From Phaeobacter sp. B1627 (GTDB lineage Bacteria > Pseudomonadota > Alphaproteobacteria > Rhodobacterales > Rhodobacteraceae): a stretch of DNA of 32,326 bases. The DNA lies in the NCBI RefSeq assembly GCF_006265095.1, contig NZ_VCNK01000017.1:1-32326 (forward strand), in the 5' to 3' direction. Below are positions 22,896 to 30,968 of this stretch, in pieces. The notes beneath the pieces are model-generated. The model had not been told where the DNA came from, ran no database searches, and saw nothing but the letters and a program-made list of their open reading frames with translations. Made by a program: the position numbers and the translations under genes. Numbering within the stretch: the stretch's first letter is position 1; every line of letters starts with the position of its first letter.

Positions 22896-24530
22896 ATGAA
22901 ACTGCCTGAAGCCGCGCAGGAAAACCTGGCGTTTCTGCTGGCAGAGCTGGACAGCCAGCTGGCCTCCATGCTGGCCTATTTCAAGGCGCCATCGACGGGG
23001 GCGGCGCAAAAGGTGATCCTGCGGGCTGGCTACGCCCATAACCTGTGGTCGCGGGTTCAGGCCTCCTGTCGGGCTGCGGGCGGGCGCGGAAAACCGTCGC
23101 AATCGCGGCGGCTGCAGTTGCAGAACGTGGACACGATTGCCCGCAACCTTGACCAGCTGTCGCGGCTGGCACGTCTGGCGCTGGTGCATGCGGAGGATGT
23201 GGAGCGGGTCAAACTGTTGCGCCCTGCCGCCTATGGAACGGTGCTGACACATGTGGCAACGGCGCTGCAGGAGGTGCTGCCGGCGCTGCATGCCTCCGAC
23301 AGCAGGCGCGCGATCGAGATCGGCCAGACCAAGGCGGGCCTCGATGCGTTCTACGACCGCATGTTCCGCACCTATACCCGGGATATGCGCGACACCCGCT
23401 ATACCGAGGATCTGGCCAATGCGCTGCTGGTTCTCAATGAGGTCCGGCGGATGGGAGAGAGCCTGCAGGGCATCAGCGAGGCGCTGTTGTCGATCAGCAT
23501 CGGCCAGAATGTGCAGTTCGAGCGCTATTTCACCCTGCGCAGCGTGCTGTCCGCCGGCAAGGTGCCGGGCGACGATATTGCCTTGAAACCACTGGCCGAA
23601 ACCCGCTCCGGCAGCGCCATTTCCTCGGTCACGGGCCGCGACAAGGACGGCGATCAGATCGATGCGGTGTTCAAGGACGGCGACAAACGCAAGGTCAAGG
23701 AAGAGCGCGCAGGGGTGAAGAGCTGGCATGCGATCTATCCGGGGCTGGCCCCGCGCATCCTGTCCTATGAAAAACGCGGCCAGTCGGCGGCGCTGCTGAT
23801 CGAGCACCTGCAGGGATATACCTTTGAACAGGCGCTTCTGGGCGAGGCGGACGCGACATTCGCGGCGGCGCAGAAGACCCTGCACAAGACCCTGAGCGAT
23901 ATATGGACCCGGACCCGGATCGAGACCCCGGCCGAGATGGCGGCGATGCGCCAGCTGTCCCGGCGGATGGGGGACGTCTACCGGGTGCATCCGGGGTTCA
24001 AGACCGGCGCATTGTGGATTCAGGGCCTGAAACAGCCGGGCTTTGACGAGCTGTTGCAGGCCGCCGAGACCCGCGAGGCGGCAGCTCCGGCCCCGTTCTC
24101 TGTCTATATCCACGGGGATTTCAACCTGGACAACGTGATCTACGACCCGGGCGAAAACAAGATCCGGTTCATCGATCTGCACCGGTCGCGCTATATGGAC
24201 TACGCGCAGGATGTCTCGGTGTTCATGGTGTCGAACTACCGGTTGCAGGTTCAGGACGGGCCGGTGCGGGCGCGGATTGCCGAGACGGCAGCCGGGCTGC
24301 ACCGGATGGCCACCCGCTTTGCCCGGGCGCAGAAAGACGACACATTCGAATTCCGGCTGGCGCTTGGTCTTGCGCGCAGCTTTGCCTCCTCGACCCGATT
24401 TGTCTTCGACAAGGAGCATGCCCGGCGCATGATCCTCAGGTCGCGGTATCTGCTGGACAGGGTGCTGGCGGTGCCCGAGGGCCGGGAGGGACGATTGAAA
24501 TTGCCGATCAAGGAGCTGTTTGGTGACTGA
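22896..24530 (+). CDS. PhoU-like domain fused to an aminoglycoside-phosphotransferase-type kinase (GAK operon)
   Basis: A 544-residue two-part protein. The N-terminal ~215 residues are entirely helical; the stretch RYTEDLANALLVLNEVRRMGESLQGISEALL (168-198) looks like a PhoU four-helix repeat. The C-terminal half resembles aminoglycoside and choline kinases. It has an N-lobe (about 225-305), HGDFNLDNVIY (406-416) with the catalytic Asp408 and Asn413, and IDLHRSRYMDYAQD (426-439) with the metal-binding Asp427. Such kinases phosphorylate small molecules or proteins; the substrate is unknown. It opens the plus-strand operon behind the Pho box. ATG 22896 follows CAAGGGG. The last eight bases overlap the ATP-grasp gene. 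A PhoU module on a kinase suggests a response to phosphate status (inference). Confidence 0.8.
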   Translation: MKLPEAAQENLAFLLAELDSQLASMLAYFKAPSTGAAQKVILRAGYAHNLWSRVQASCRAAGGRGKPSQSRRLQLQNVDTIARNLDQLSRLARLALVHAEDVERVKLLRPAAYGTVLTHVATALQEVLPALHASDSRRAIEIGQTKAGLDAFYDRMFRTYTRDMRDTRYTEDLANALLVLNEVRRMGESLQGISEALLSISIGQNVQFERYFTLRSVLSAGKVPGDDIALKPLAETRSGSAISSVTGRDKDGDQIDAVFKDGDKRKVKEERAGVKSWHAIYPGLAPRILSYEKRGQSAALLIEHLQGYTFEQALLGEADATFAAAQKTLHKTLSDIWTRTRIETPAEMAAMRQLSRRMGDVYRVHPGFKTGALWIQGLKQPGFDELLQAAETREAAAPAPFSVYIHGDFNLDNVIYDPGENKIRFIDLHRSRYMDYAQDVSVFMVSNYRLQVQDGPVRARIAETAAGLHRMATRFARAQKDDTFEFRLALGLARSFASSTRFVFDKEHARRMILRSRYLLDRVLAVPEGREGRLKLPIKELFGD

Positions 24531-25410
24531 ACTCAAAATCGGGGTGGTGGGCATTCCGGGCAAGTGGTCGACCGAGGCCATCGCCGACGCATTGGAGGCG
24601 CGCACGGGGTTTCGCCTTGTCATCGACATGGCGGAGGTCTCGCTCGATCTGGACAGCGGCGCATTGATGTTTCGCGGTCAGGATCTTTGCGGACTTGACG
24701 GGCTGGTGGTCAAGAAGATTTCCGAGATCTACAGCTATCATGCGCTGGACCGGCTGGAGATGCTGCGTGTGGCCGAGGCCCGCGGTGTCCGGATCTTCAG
24801 CAGGCCGGAGGCGATCCTGCGGCTGATGGACCGGCTTGCCTGCACGGTGACGCTGGCCAATGCGGGCATCCCGATGCCGCCGACCACCATCACCGAGAGC
24901 GAAGAGGCGGCGTTGGCTGCGGTCCGCAGCTACGGCAGCGCGGTGTTCAAACCGTTGTTTTCCACCAAGGCCCGCGGCATGTGCGTGATCTCCGCGACAG
25001 ATGCGGATGCGCCTGCGCAGATCGCGGCCTTCAGGGCCGAAAACCCGGTGATGTATGTGCAGGCCCGGCGCGAATTGTCGGGACAGGATCTCGGAATGGT
25101 GTTTCTGGGAGGGCGATACCTATGTACCTATGCCCGGGTGAAACAGGACGGACGCAGCTGGAACACGACAATCCTGTCGGGGGGCAAATACGAGCCCTTC
25201 GACGCGGATGCGGATCTGATCGATCTGGGCCGGCGCGCGCAGGCCCCGTTTGGCTTGACCTTCACAACGGTGGATATCGCGCTGACGGACAGCGGCCCCA
25301 TTGTCTTTGAGGTCTCTGCCTTCGGGGGGTATCGCGGAGTGAAGGAGGGCTGCGGGATGGATGCTGCCGGTCTGGTGGCGGAACACGTGATCGCAGGAAT
25401 GGATGAATGA
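24523..25410 (+). CDS. ATP-grasp ligase of the GAK system (RimK-like)
   Basis: A 295-residue ATP-grasp enzyme, matching the roughly 290-residue family I recall from GAK systems. Such enzymes make amide bonds through an acyl-phosphate. The N-terminal domain is KIGVVGIPGKWSTEAIADAL (5-24). SRPEAILRLMDRLACTVTLANAGIPMPPT (93-121) is the hallmark RimK-type helix and linker. The ATP loop is VFKPLFSTKARGM (141-153). The metal-binding end is VFEVSAFGGYRG (261-272), where the usual Asn of 'EVN' is replaced by Ser, an oddity that may mark the family. GTG 24523 is preferred because AAGGAG lies seven bases upstream. It overlaps the previous gene by eight bases and the next by four, indicating coupled translation. 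Confidence 0.85.
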   Translation: MTELKIGVVGIPGKWSTEAIADALEARTGFRLVIDMAEVSLDLDSGALMFRGQDLCGLDGLVVKKISEIYSYHALDRLEMLRVAEARGVRIFSRPEAILRLMDRLACTVTLANAGIPMPPTTITESEEAALAAVRSYGSAVFKPLFSTKARGMCVISATDADAPAQIAAFRAENPVMYVQARRELSGQDLGMVFLGGRYLCTYARVKQDGRSWNTTILSGGKYEPFDADADLIDLGRRAQAPFGLTFTTVDIALTDSGPIVFEVSAFGGYRGVKEGCGMDAAGLVAEHVIAGMDE

Positions 25411-26498
25411 CGCTATCTGATGTTGCGCAGGTCCGGGCGCTGCTGGATCTCAGCGCCGCCGAGGCGGCAGAGCCTCTGGACCTGAAAGTGGGCAGCGTGA
25501 CGCTCCGCGTTCTGTGCGGGGCGCCTGCCCTGCGCGATGAGCTGGCAGAGTATTTCAAGGAAGCCCGCGCCACGGTTGCGAGGGCCGACATCACCGTGCA
25601 TGTGACCGAGGGGCAGAGCATTGACCCTGCGCCGCTCTGGCGGCTTTGGGCGCGGGAGCCGGGCAAGCAGGGGCGCAAGGACGAGATCCATGACCTTGCG
25701 GACGGGCGGCTGATCCACAAGGCGCGCACCGGCGTCACCTTTCTGCAATCTCCGGCGCTGCTGGTGGCATTCGGGCCGGTCTCTGCGAATGCCAATCAGG
25801 TGGTGAATTTCATCAATACGCAGGTTCTGAACAGGGCACAGCGGGAGGGGTGGCAGATCTGCCATGCGGCGGCCGTGACCCGAGCCGGTCGGTCTCTCGC
25901 GATCGCGGGCTTGTCGGGCGGGGGCAAGTCGACCTCGGTCCTGCGGATGATGGACATTGCCGGGATGCAGTTCATGACCAACGACCGGCTGTTGTGTCAG
26001 GTCACGGCAACCGGCGCCGACGGGCTGGGCATTCCCAAACATCCGCGGATCAATCCGGGCACCATACTTGGAAATGACCGCCTGCAGGGGATGCTGAGCG
26101 AGGCGCGCAAGACCGAGTTGCGCAATATGGCCCCGGATGCGCTCTGGACGCTGGAAGAGAAACACGATCTGATCATTCCCGACATCTACGGGCCGGGCCG
26201 GATCACCTATGCGGCGCCTTTGACGGATTTCTGGGTGCTCAACTGGGAGCGCGACGTCGACAAGGTGACCATGATCGAGCAGGTCGATCTGGCAACGCGC
26301 CCCGACCTTTTGGGTGCGATCATGAAAAGTCCGGGACCTTTCTATCAGGCGGCGGACGGGGCGTTTCTGCGCGACAGTGCGGTGCCGGAGCCGGAGGGGT
26401 ATCTGGCGGCGCTCGCCCATGTCCGGGTGCAGGAGGTGACGGGCCGCGTGGATTTCGACTCGATTGCCAATCTTGGCCGCGATCTGTTTGATGCCTGA
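25407..26498 (+). CDS. HprK-related kinase (type B) of the GAK system
   Basis: A 363-residue P-loop protein related to HPr kinase/phosphorylase. The N-terminal ~145 residues form a separate domain. Then comes ICHAAAVTRAGRSLAIAGLSGGGKSTSVLRMM (151-182), which combines the HprK-type 'HAaav' strand with the Walker A motif GLSGGGKST (168-176). FMTNDRLLCQV (189-199) corresponds to the acidic metal-binding loop (N-D in place of the usual D-D). No HPr gene is nearby, so the substrate is probably another protein or a small molecule. The ATG at 25407 overlaps the preceding stop as ATGA, and the end overlaps the next gene by eight bases. Family call is firm; the subtype is from memory of the family names. 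Confidence 0.83.
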   Translation: MTLSDVAQVRALLDLSAAEAAEPLDLKVGSVTLRVLCGAPALRDELAEYFKEARATVARADITVHVTEGQSIDPAPLWRLWAREPGKQGRKDEIHDLADGRLIHKARTGVTFLQSPALLVAFGPVSANANQVVNFINTQVLNRAQREGWQICHAAAVTRAGRSLAIAGLSGGGKSTSVLRMMDIAGMQFMTNDRLLCQVTATGADGLGIPKHPRINPGTILGNDRLQGMLSEARKTELRNMAPDALWTLEEKHDLIIPDIYGPGRITYAAPLTDFWVLNWERDVDKVTMIEQVDLATRPDLLGAIMKSPGPFYQAADGAFLRDSAVPEPEGYLAALAHVRVQEVTGRVDFDSIANLGRDLFDA

Positions 26499-27210
26499 TC
26501 CTGATCCCGCGCCTGATCCCGCGCCGCGCTATGTCGCGCTGATCCGGCATGGCGCCTATCATCAGCGGGCGCAGACGCCATCGGCCCTGCAGCCCTTTCC
26601 CCTGACGCAGGAGGGGCAGGCGCAGGCGCAGGCATGCGGGGCGCAAGTGCATGCGATCCTTTCGCGGGAAAACTGGACCCTTGCGCCGGTGATCCACAGC
26701 TCGCACCAACTGCGCGCCTGGCAGACGGCGACAGCGGTCGCGGCGGTCCTGCGTGAGGCGGGCCACCGGGTCGCCCCCCTTGCCGAGACACCGGCGCTGG
26801 CAGAGCGCGCGGTGGGCGCGGTGGCCAATCTGACCACGACAGAGATCGAGGCGCTGCTTGATCTGGATCCGCGCTATGACCCAGCGCCGCCGGGGTGGAA
26901 ATCCGACAGTCACTACCGGCTGCCCTTTCAGGGGGCGGAATCGCTGTTGCAGGCGGGGGCGCGGGTGGCGGATCATCTGACAAGGGTCGCAGAGGCGGCC
27001 CCCGCGCGGTCGCTGACGCTCTGCGTCGGGCATGGGGCCTCGTTTCGTCATGCGGCCTGTGATCTGGGGCTGCTGTCATTGGGCGATATCGCGCGTCTTT
27101 CCATGCATCATGCCACCCCGTTACTGCTCTGTTACATGGGGCGTGGTAGATGGGCGCACTGTGGCGGCGCCTGGAAACACCGGCGCAGCCAGGAGACCCA
27201 CCTGGACTAG
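26491..27210 (+). CDS. Histidine phosphatase superfamily protein (GAK operon)
   Basis: A 239-residue phosphoglycerate-mutase-like phosphatase. ALIRHGAYHQ (16-25) holds the catalytic His20; SSHQLRAWQTA (70-80) carries the second arginine; CVGHGASFRHA (178-188) has the second catalytic His181. Its activity would remove a phosphate from a protein or small molecule, opposite to the upstream kinases. ATG 26491 overlaps the HprK-like gene by eight bases and precedes DPDPAPDPAP, an acidic Pro-rich leader. A paired kinase-phosphatase function within the system is inferred from the tight overlaps. The last ~30 residues are less family-like, and the next gene may begin inside them. Confidence 0.85.
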   Translation: MPDPDPAPDPAPRYVALIRHGAYHQRAQTPSALQPFPLTQEGQAQAQACGAQVHAILSRENWTLAPVIHSSHQLRAWQTATAVAAVLREAGHRVAPLAETPALAERAVGAVANLTTTEIEALLDLDPRYDPAPPGWKSDSHYRLPFQGAESLLQAGARVADHLTRVAEAAPARSLTLCVGHGASFRHAACDLGLLSLGDIARLSMHHATPLLLCYMGRGRWAHCGGAWKHRRSQETHLD

Positions 27211-28562
27211 GAACAGATGCTTTGCAGACCTGCCGTACGGCCCGCTCGCCTCTTTTGCCGCCTGTGTATGACCCCTTCGGCGAGCTCCCTGATTTGCCGC
27301 ATGAACTGGAGCGCTGGCCAGTGGCAAGCGCCCACTCCGGCAGCCCCGGCCCGGACGGCATCGATCAGCTCAAGGCCTGCCTGAGCCGCGCCGAGGCCCA
27401 TGGAGGCTGGCGCTGGCCGACCCGGCCCGTTGTCTTCCTTTCCGACACCCATGCCGATGCCGAAGGATTTCTGCGGTCGCTGGTGGTGTCCGGTCTGATC
27501 CGGCGCGATCGCGCCGCGCCGGGGGGATTTGTCCTGACGGCATTCGGCCGCAGCGCAACGATCCTGATCGGGGGGGATTGCCTCGACAAGGGACCGAGCA
27601 ACCTTGATATGCTGGATGCGCTGGGCGCGTTGATGGCGATGGGGCCGGACCTGCGCATTCTGGCGGGCAATCACGATCTGCGGCTGCGGCTGGCCATCGG
27701 CGCGCTGCAGGAGACGCCGACGGCGCTGAGCGAGCATCTGCTGGTGCGGATGGGCCGCAAGATCATCCCGTTGCTGCGGGAGGTTCACGACCGATACGTG
27801 AGCGCGGCCGACCTCGCGGCCCTGCCGTCCGAGGCCGAATGCCGGGCGCGTCTTCATCCGCGTGCAGGCTGGGCGGAGCGGTTCTCTGTCGCAGCGGTGC
27901 AGCATCTGAAGTCCGCCGCCGTGGCGCTCGAGATCGCCAAGCTGGAGCGGAAAGCCGCGCAGTTTGACGCGGAGGTTCTGCGGGCGGGGCTGAGTGCACG
28001 CGCGGTTCTGGCGGCGGCGCTGAAGTGCCGCGAGGTGTTCTTCATGCCCGGAGGCGACTATGCCTGGTTCTATGACGCGATGGACGTTGTCTGTCAGCTG
28101 GGCTCGCTGCTGTTCGTGCATGCCGGGGTGGATGACAGCATGTGTCGCCTGCTGGCGGAGGGGGGAGCCGCCACGGTGAACCGTCGCTACCGGTCCGGGC
28201 AGGGGCAGGATCCGTTCGCCTTCTACTTCGGCCCTCTGGCAAATCTGGTGCGCACGAAATACCGCACCTCGGACGCGCAGCTGACAAGGGCCGGCGTGGC
28301 GGATCTGCATTGTATGGGCGTCCATATGGTGGTGCAGGGACATGTGAACAATGCAAAGGGTCAGCGGCTGCTGGCCAAAAGGGGGCTGTTGCATCTGGAA
28401 GGTGACGTGACCCTGGACCGGAGCTCTCGTCAGGGGGAGGGGCTGTCAGGGATCGGTGCCGGGGCGACCTTGATCTTTCCCAGCGGGGATGTCATCGGAT
28501 TGAGCAGGGACTATCCGCGGGCCAAGCATTTCGCGCCGGAGCGGCAATTCAGGATCAGTTGA
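27150..28562 (+). CDS. Calcineurin-like metallophosphatase (GAK operon)
   Basis: A 470-residue two-metal phosphoesterase. Motifs run in order: FLSDTHADAEG (96-106), LIGGDCLDKGPSN (139-151), ILAGNHDLRLR (170-180), LFVHAGVDDSM near 324 and VVQGHVNNAKG near 399. The catalytic core is interrupted by a long helical insert (about 185-300), longer than usual. The start is uncertain. ATG 27150 lies inside the preceding gene (61-base overlap). TTG 27222, with TAGGAA upstream, and GTG 27264 (VYDPFGELPD) are alternatives, and the first ~30 residues look non-native. It ends one codon before the amphi-Trp frame. The substrate is unknown; with two kinases in the same operon it may be a phosphatase of the same target. 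Confidence 0.8.
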   Translation: MGALWRRLETPAQPGDPPGLGTDALQTCRTARSPLLPPVYDPFGELPDLPHELERWPVASAHSGSPGPDGIDQLKACLSRAEAHGGWRWPTRPVVFLSDTHADAEGFLRSLVVSGLIRRDRAAPGGFVLTAFGRSATILIGGDCLDKGPSNLDMLDALGALMAMGPDLRILAGNHDLRLRLAIGALQETPTALSEHLLVRMGRKIIPLLREVHDRYVSAADLAALPSEAECRARLHPRAGWAERFSVAAVQHLKSAAVALEIAKLERKAAQFDAEVLRAGLSARAVLAAALKCREVFFMPGGDYAWFYDAMDVVCQLGSLLFVHAGVDDSMCRLLAEGGAATVNRRYRSGQGQDPFAFYFGPLANLVRTKYRTSDAQLTRAGVADLHCMGVHMVVQGHVNNAKGQRLLAKRGLLHLEGDVTLDRSSRQGEGLSGIGAGATLIFPSGDVIGLSRDYPRAKHFAPERQFRIS

Positions 28563-28591
28563 GCCAGACGTTGAACATGAGGCGGGCGAAG

Positions 28592-28885
28592 ATGGCAAAG
28601 GACGACAAGGCACGCGATGATGCGCGGTTTCGCCATGACTCGCTGCAGGACCGCAAGACGGTGAAGACGCTCATCGACGCGATTGGCAAGGGGCTGGCGA
28701 AGGGCGAACTGAGCCTGAGCGATGACGACAACGAAATCCTGTTGACCCCCGAAGGATTGCTGACCCTGCGCATTCGGGCCGAGCGCAATGATGGTCAGTG
28801 CAAGGTGGATTTTCGTGTCAGCTGGACCGAGCGGGACGACGACCTTCGGGAAAGAGCGGCCCCGAAAGTCAAACCCCGAAGCTGA
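28592..28885 (+). CDS. Amphi-Trp domain-containing protein
   Basis: A 97-residue acidic protein without a signal peptide. The core, VKTLIDAIGKGLAKGELSLSDDDNEILLTPEGLLTLRIRAERNDGQCKVDFRVSW (about 25-79), shows the pattern of the amphi-Trp domain: a helix, a G-x-L turn, alternating beta strands and an invariant final Trp. Such small proteins are known beside GAK operons and in archaea. ATG 28592 (MAKDDKARDD) is preferred because GAGGCGGG is upstream; ATG 28577 is an alternative. It closes the operon, 29 bases after the metallophosphatase. Size and position would suit a small carrier or substrate protein for the ligase and kinases, but that is a guess. Confidence 0.75.
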   Translation: MAKDDKARDDARFRHDSLQDRKTVKTLIDAIGKGLAKGELSLSDDDNEILLTPEGLLTLRIRAERNDGQCKVDFRVSWTERDDDLRERAAPKVKPRS

Positions 28886-29011
28886 GGACAAACCCCGGGG
28901 CGGGCTGCCACAGGCCAATGCGCTTGTTAGCAATCATTCAGCCTGATACCGCCGTTTCAGAAGGTTTGATACCGGAAGAGGCCGGTCTATCTCGGTCGTT
29001 CTCGGATGGGA

Positions 29012-29413
29012 TTATCGGCGCGTATTGTGAAACCAGTCATGAATTGCGCTCTTTCCGACTTTTCGGCCTGGGGGAAACCCGTCGGCAATCGCTGCCGCCA
29101 GTTCCTCGAAGGTCATGACGTCGATCCGATTCAGGACAAAGGCTCTCAGTTCAGGGTCGGCGTCAATACGGCGCGGACGACCAGGGCGGTGAAGGCGGCG
29201 ATGATACTCCGCCCTGAAGGGGCCTTTCGATGGGTCTTCAACATGAGCTTCAGGCGCCGCTTCAAGAGCGCAGGTGAGATGTGAGAGAGCGACATGTGCC
29301 ATGGCTTCGATGGCCTTCACGCTATCGAGAGCTTGAGCCAATCTAAGCCGCTCTTCATCTTCCAGTGATGGGGCAGAAGGTTCAGAGGTTGAAGTGGCGG
29401 CGCACATTTCCAT
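29012..29413 (-). CDS. Small putative helix-turn-helix protein of prophage origin
   Basis: A 133-residue protein with an Arg/Pro-rich HRPGRPRRIDADPELR segment, then LRAFVLNRIDVMTFEELAAAIADGFPPGRKVGKSAIHDWFHNTRR at the end, which resembles a DNA-binding helix-turn-helix. I cannot name a family. ATG 29413 (MEMCAATSTSEPS) is chosen; the frame opens at GTG 29461. It lies in a run of Mu-like prophage remnants on the same strand, which suggests a phage regulator. Confidence 0.55.
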   Translation of the reverse strand: MEMCAATSTSEPSAPSLEDEERLRLAQALDSVKAIEAMAHVALSHLTCALEAAPEAHVEDPSKGPFRAEYHRRLHRPGRPRRIDADPELRAFVLNRIDVMTFEELAAAIADGFPPGRKVGKSAIHDWFHNTRR

Positions 29414-29553
29414 ACTTACTCTCGCAGGCGTGACACGGTGATATTCTCGCGGCCGTAGCACGATCTCCGGATCGGAGCGCTATGTGGGGTTTCCGGCTCG
29501 ACCGGACTGCGAGGCCCCACCGCCTGCGCCCTAGAACACCCTCAGGTATTTCA

Positions 29554-29994
29554 TCACATGTTGTACTGATTGAGATACAGGCGGACTGTTCTGTCCGTCC
29601 GGCGGATCGTCCTGGCGATTTCATTGACGGGCATCCCCTGCCAGTGGAGAAAGGCGGATATCCAAGCGTTTGCCAATGGCACACGACGTTGCAACAGATG
29701 CGCTACATTTGCCAGTGCCCGCACGTTGTCCGCTCCAACCAGTTTCTCGACCCTCGGCCGCCTTTTTGGATTTTGCGGGATAAACAGTTCGGAGCCACCG
29801 AACTGAAGAAGAAATTGGACCGTCAGTTCTGGCCCCAATACATCAAGATAGGGCTGCACCTGTGCGGTAGGCTTTGGAAGTGGAAGTGTAGGCCTGCTGA
29901 TCCTTAAAACGGTCTGTGGCAGCCCCCACTTGACGTCCGGCAAACTACGAAAAGGGGGCAGATCCACGCCAGACCACGAAGAGGTCAAGCGCAT
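29554..29994 (-). CDS. Mor-like transcription activator (Mu-type prophage), tentative
   Basis: A 146-residue frame. The core reads YLDVLGPELTVQFLLQFGGSELFIPQNPKRRPRVEKLVG (about 49-87), like the N-terminal domain of Mor/C activators, where a phrase similar to 'FGG..LYIP' is typical. It ends in a helix-turn-helix, MPVNEIARTIRRTDRTVRLYLNQ (about 121-143). Mor controls the middle-to-late switch in Mu-like phages. The first ~45 residues are not family-like and no ribosome binding site is seen, so the true start may be later or lost. Position among Mu-like remnants supports the call. Confidence 0.5.
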   Translation of the reverse strand: MRLTSSWSGVDLPPFRSLPDVKWGLPQTVLRISRPTLPLPKPTAQVQPYLDVLGPELTVQFLLQFGGSELFIPQNPKRRPRVEKLVGADNVRALANVAHLLQRRVPLANAWISAFLHWQGMPVNEIARTIRRTDRTVRLYLNQYNM

Positions 29995-30026
29995 GCGCAG
30001 ATTAGGGATGGGGGAGCCCGCGCACC

Positions 30027-30964
30027 TCAGTCACTGAGCGGGTCGGGTGACAATCCCGGTTGGGCGCAGATCGCAGCCGCTTCGTGTGAACTGGATGTGG
30101 ATTGCCCAATGCCGTTGTCGGGATCGCTGGGCAACGACGTTGAGTTGATCAGATGGGCGTATGCTCCCGGTATCGAATTGGAAACGAAGGTATCAAATGC
30201 CGCCTCGTCTTTCTGGCAGAGTGCAGCGGCCCATTCTTTCATTCGGGGCAGGATGATGCCGTTCGCGACCGCGTCCGAGACCTTGCTTGCAATTCGGCTT
30301 TCCGCTTGGGTCGAAGGCTGTTGGTTTCGATCCTGCATCAATTCCTGAATGGCCTCGATGGGAACGAAGCGCGCGGGATCATGAGACTGGGCGGCAGTTT
30401 CTGCGCGGGCCTCCCCTTTGAGCGTCGCAATTGCCTCAAAACCCGCTTGGGGTTCAGCTTCGGCTGGCAGGTCCAGAGCTTGGGCCAGTTGCTGCATGAA
30501 ATTTTGACTGTCGGGCATGGCGGTGTCCTGGCTTGCAAGGGCATGAAGTTGAAGTTTGGGATTGTGAACCAGCCCAGCACCTTTGAGCTTGGTGATGGCT
30601 TTGTTGCCCGGCCCGAAGAAGAAGGAGGGGCTGAGGTAGCGGTAAGCCTCGGTCGCAATCAGTTCGCGCGCCTGAGCGGTCCATTCCACGCGCACCCAGA
30701 GGCCTGCTGCGTCCGCTTTCAGTTCCTTGATCCAGAGGTGGCGGGAACCGGGCTGACATGCCCATCAGGCTTGCGGTCATTCTGGTGTTCGTAGTCAATC
30801 GGCAGATCGACGCCGGACTGATGGAATGCCAGTCTGACCGATTGCGGATCGGACAGGGCGAACCGTCGCCCATCCCAACCAGCCATGTGCCCAGGCGGAA
30901 ACAAATGGACCCAATCCGGAGCCTTACAGGATAGCTCACATGTTGCGCTTGCTTCGTTCAGCAT
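30027..30964 (-). pseudogene. Mu-like phage protease/scaffold protein I, frameshifted
   Basis: The N-terminal part (30964-30719) reads WVHLFPPGHMAGWDGRRF and DLPIDYEHQNDRKPDGH, the signature of phage Mu protein I (gp32), which matures the capsid and whose C-terminal part is the scaffold. At 30735-30741 one base is missing. In the next frame the sequence continues WIKELKADAAGLWVRVEWTAQARELI without gap and runs to the stop at 30027, ending in the typical C-terminal ICAQPGLSPDPL. Restoring one base gives 312 codons, close to normal. The gene lies four bases after the T remnant in the direction of transcription. Confidence 0.85.
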
Positions 30965-30968
30965 CAGT

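Noticed and set aside
22743-24629. A 628-codon minus-strand frame opposite the PhoU/kinase gene
   Set aside because: Shadow frame of G+C-rich coding DNA; no motifs, while the plus strand holds catalytic motifs and coupled junctions.
27207-28394. A 395-codon minus-strand frame opposite the metallophosphatase
   Set aside because: Shadow of the plus-strand gene, which has five metallophosphatase motifs in order.
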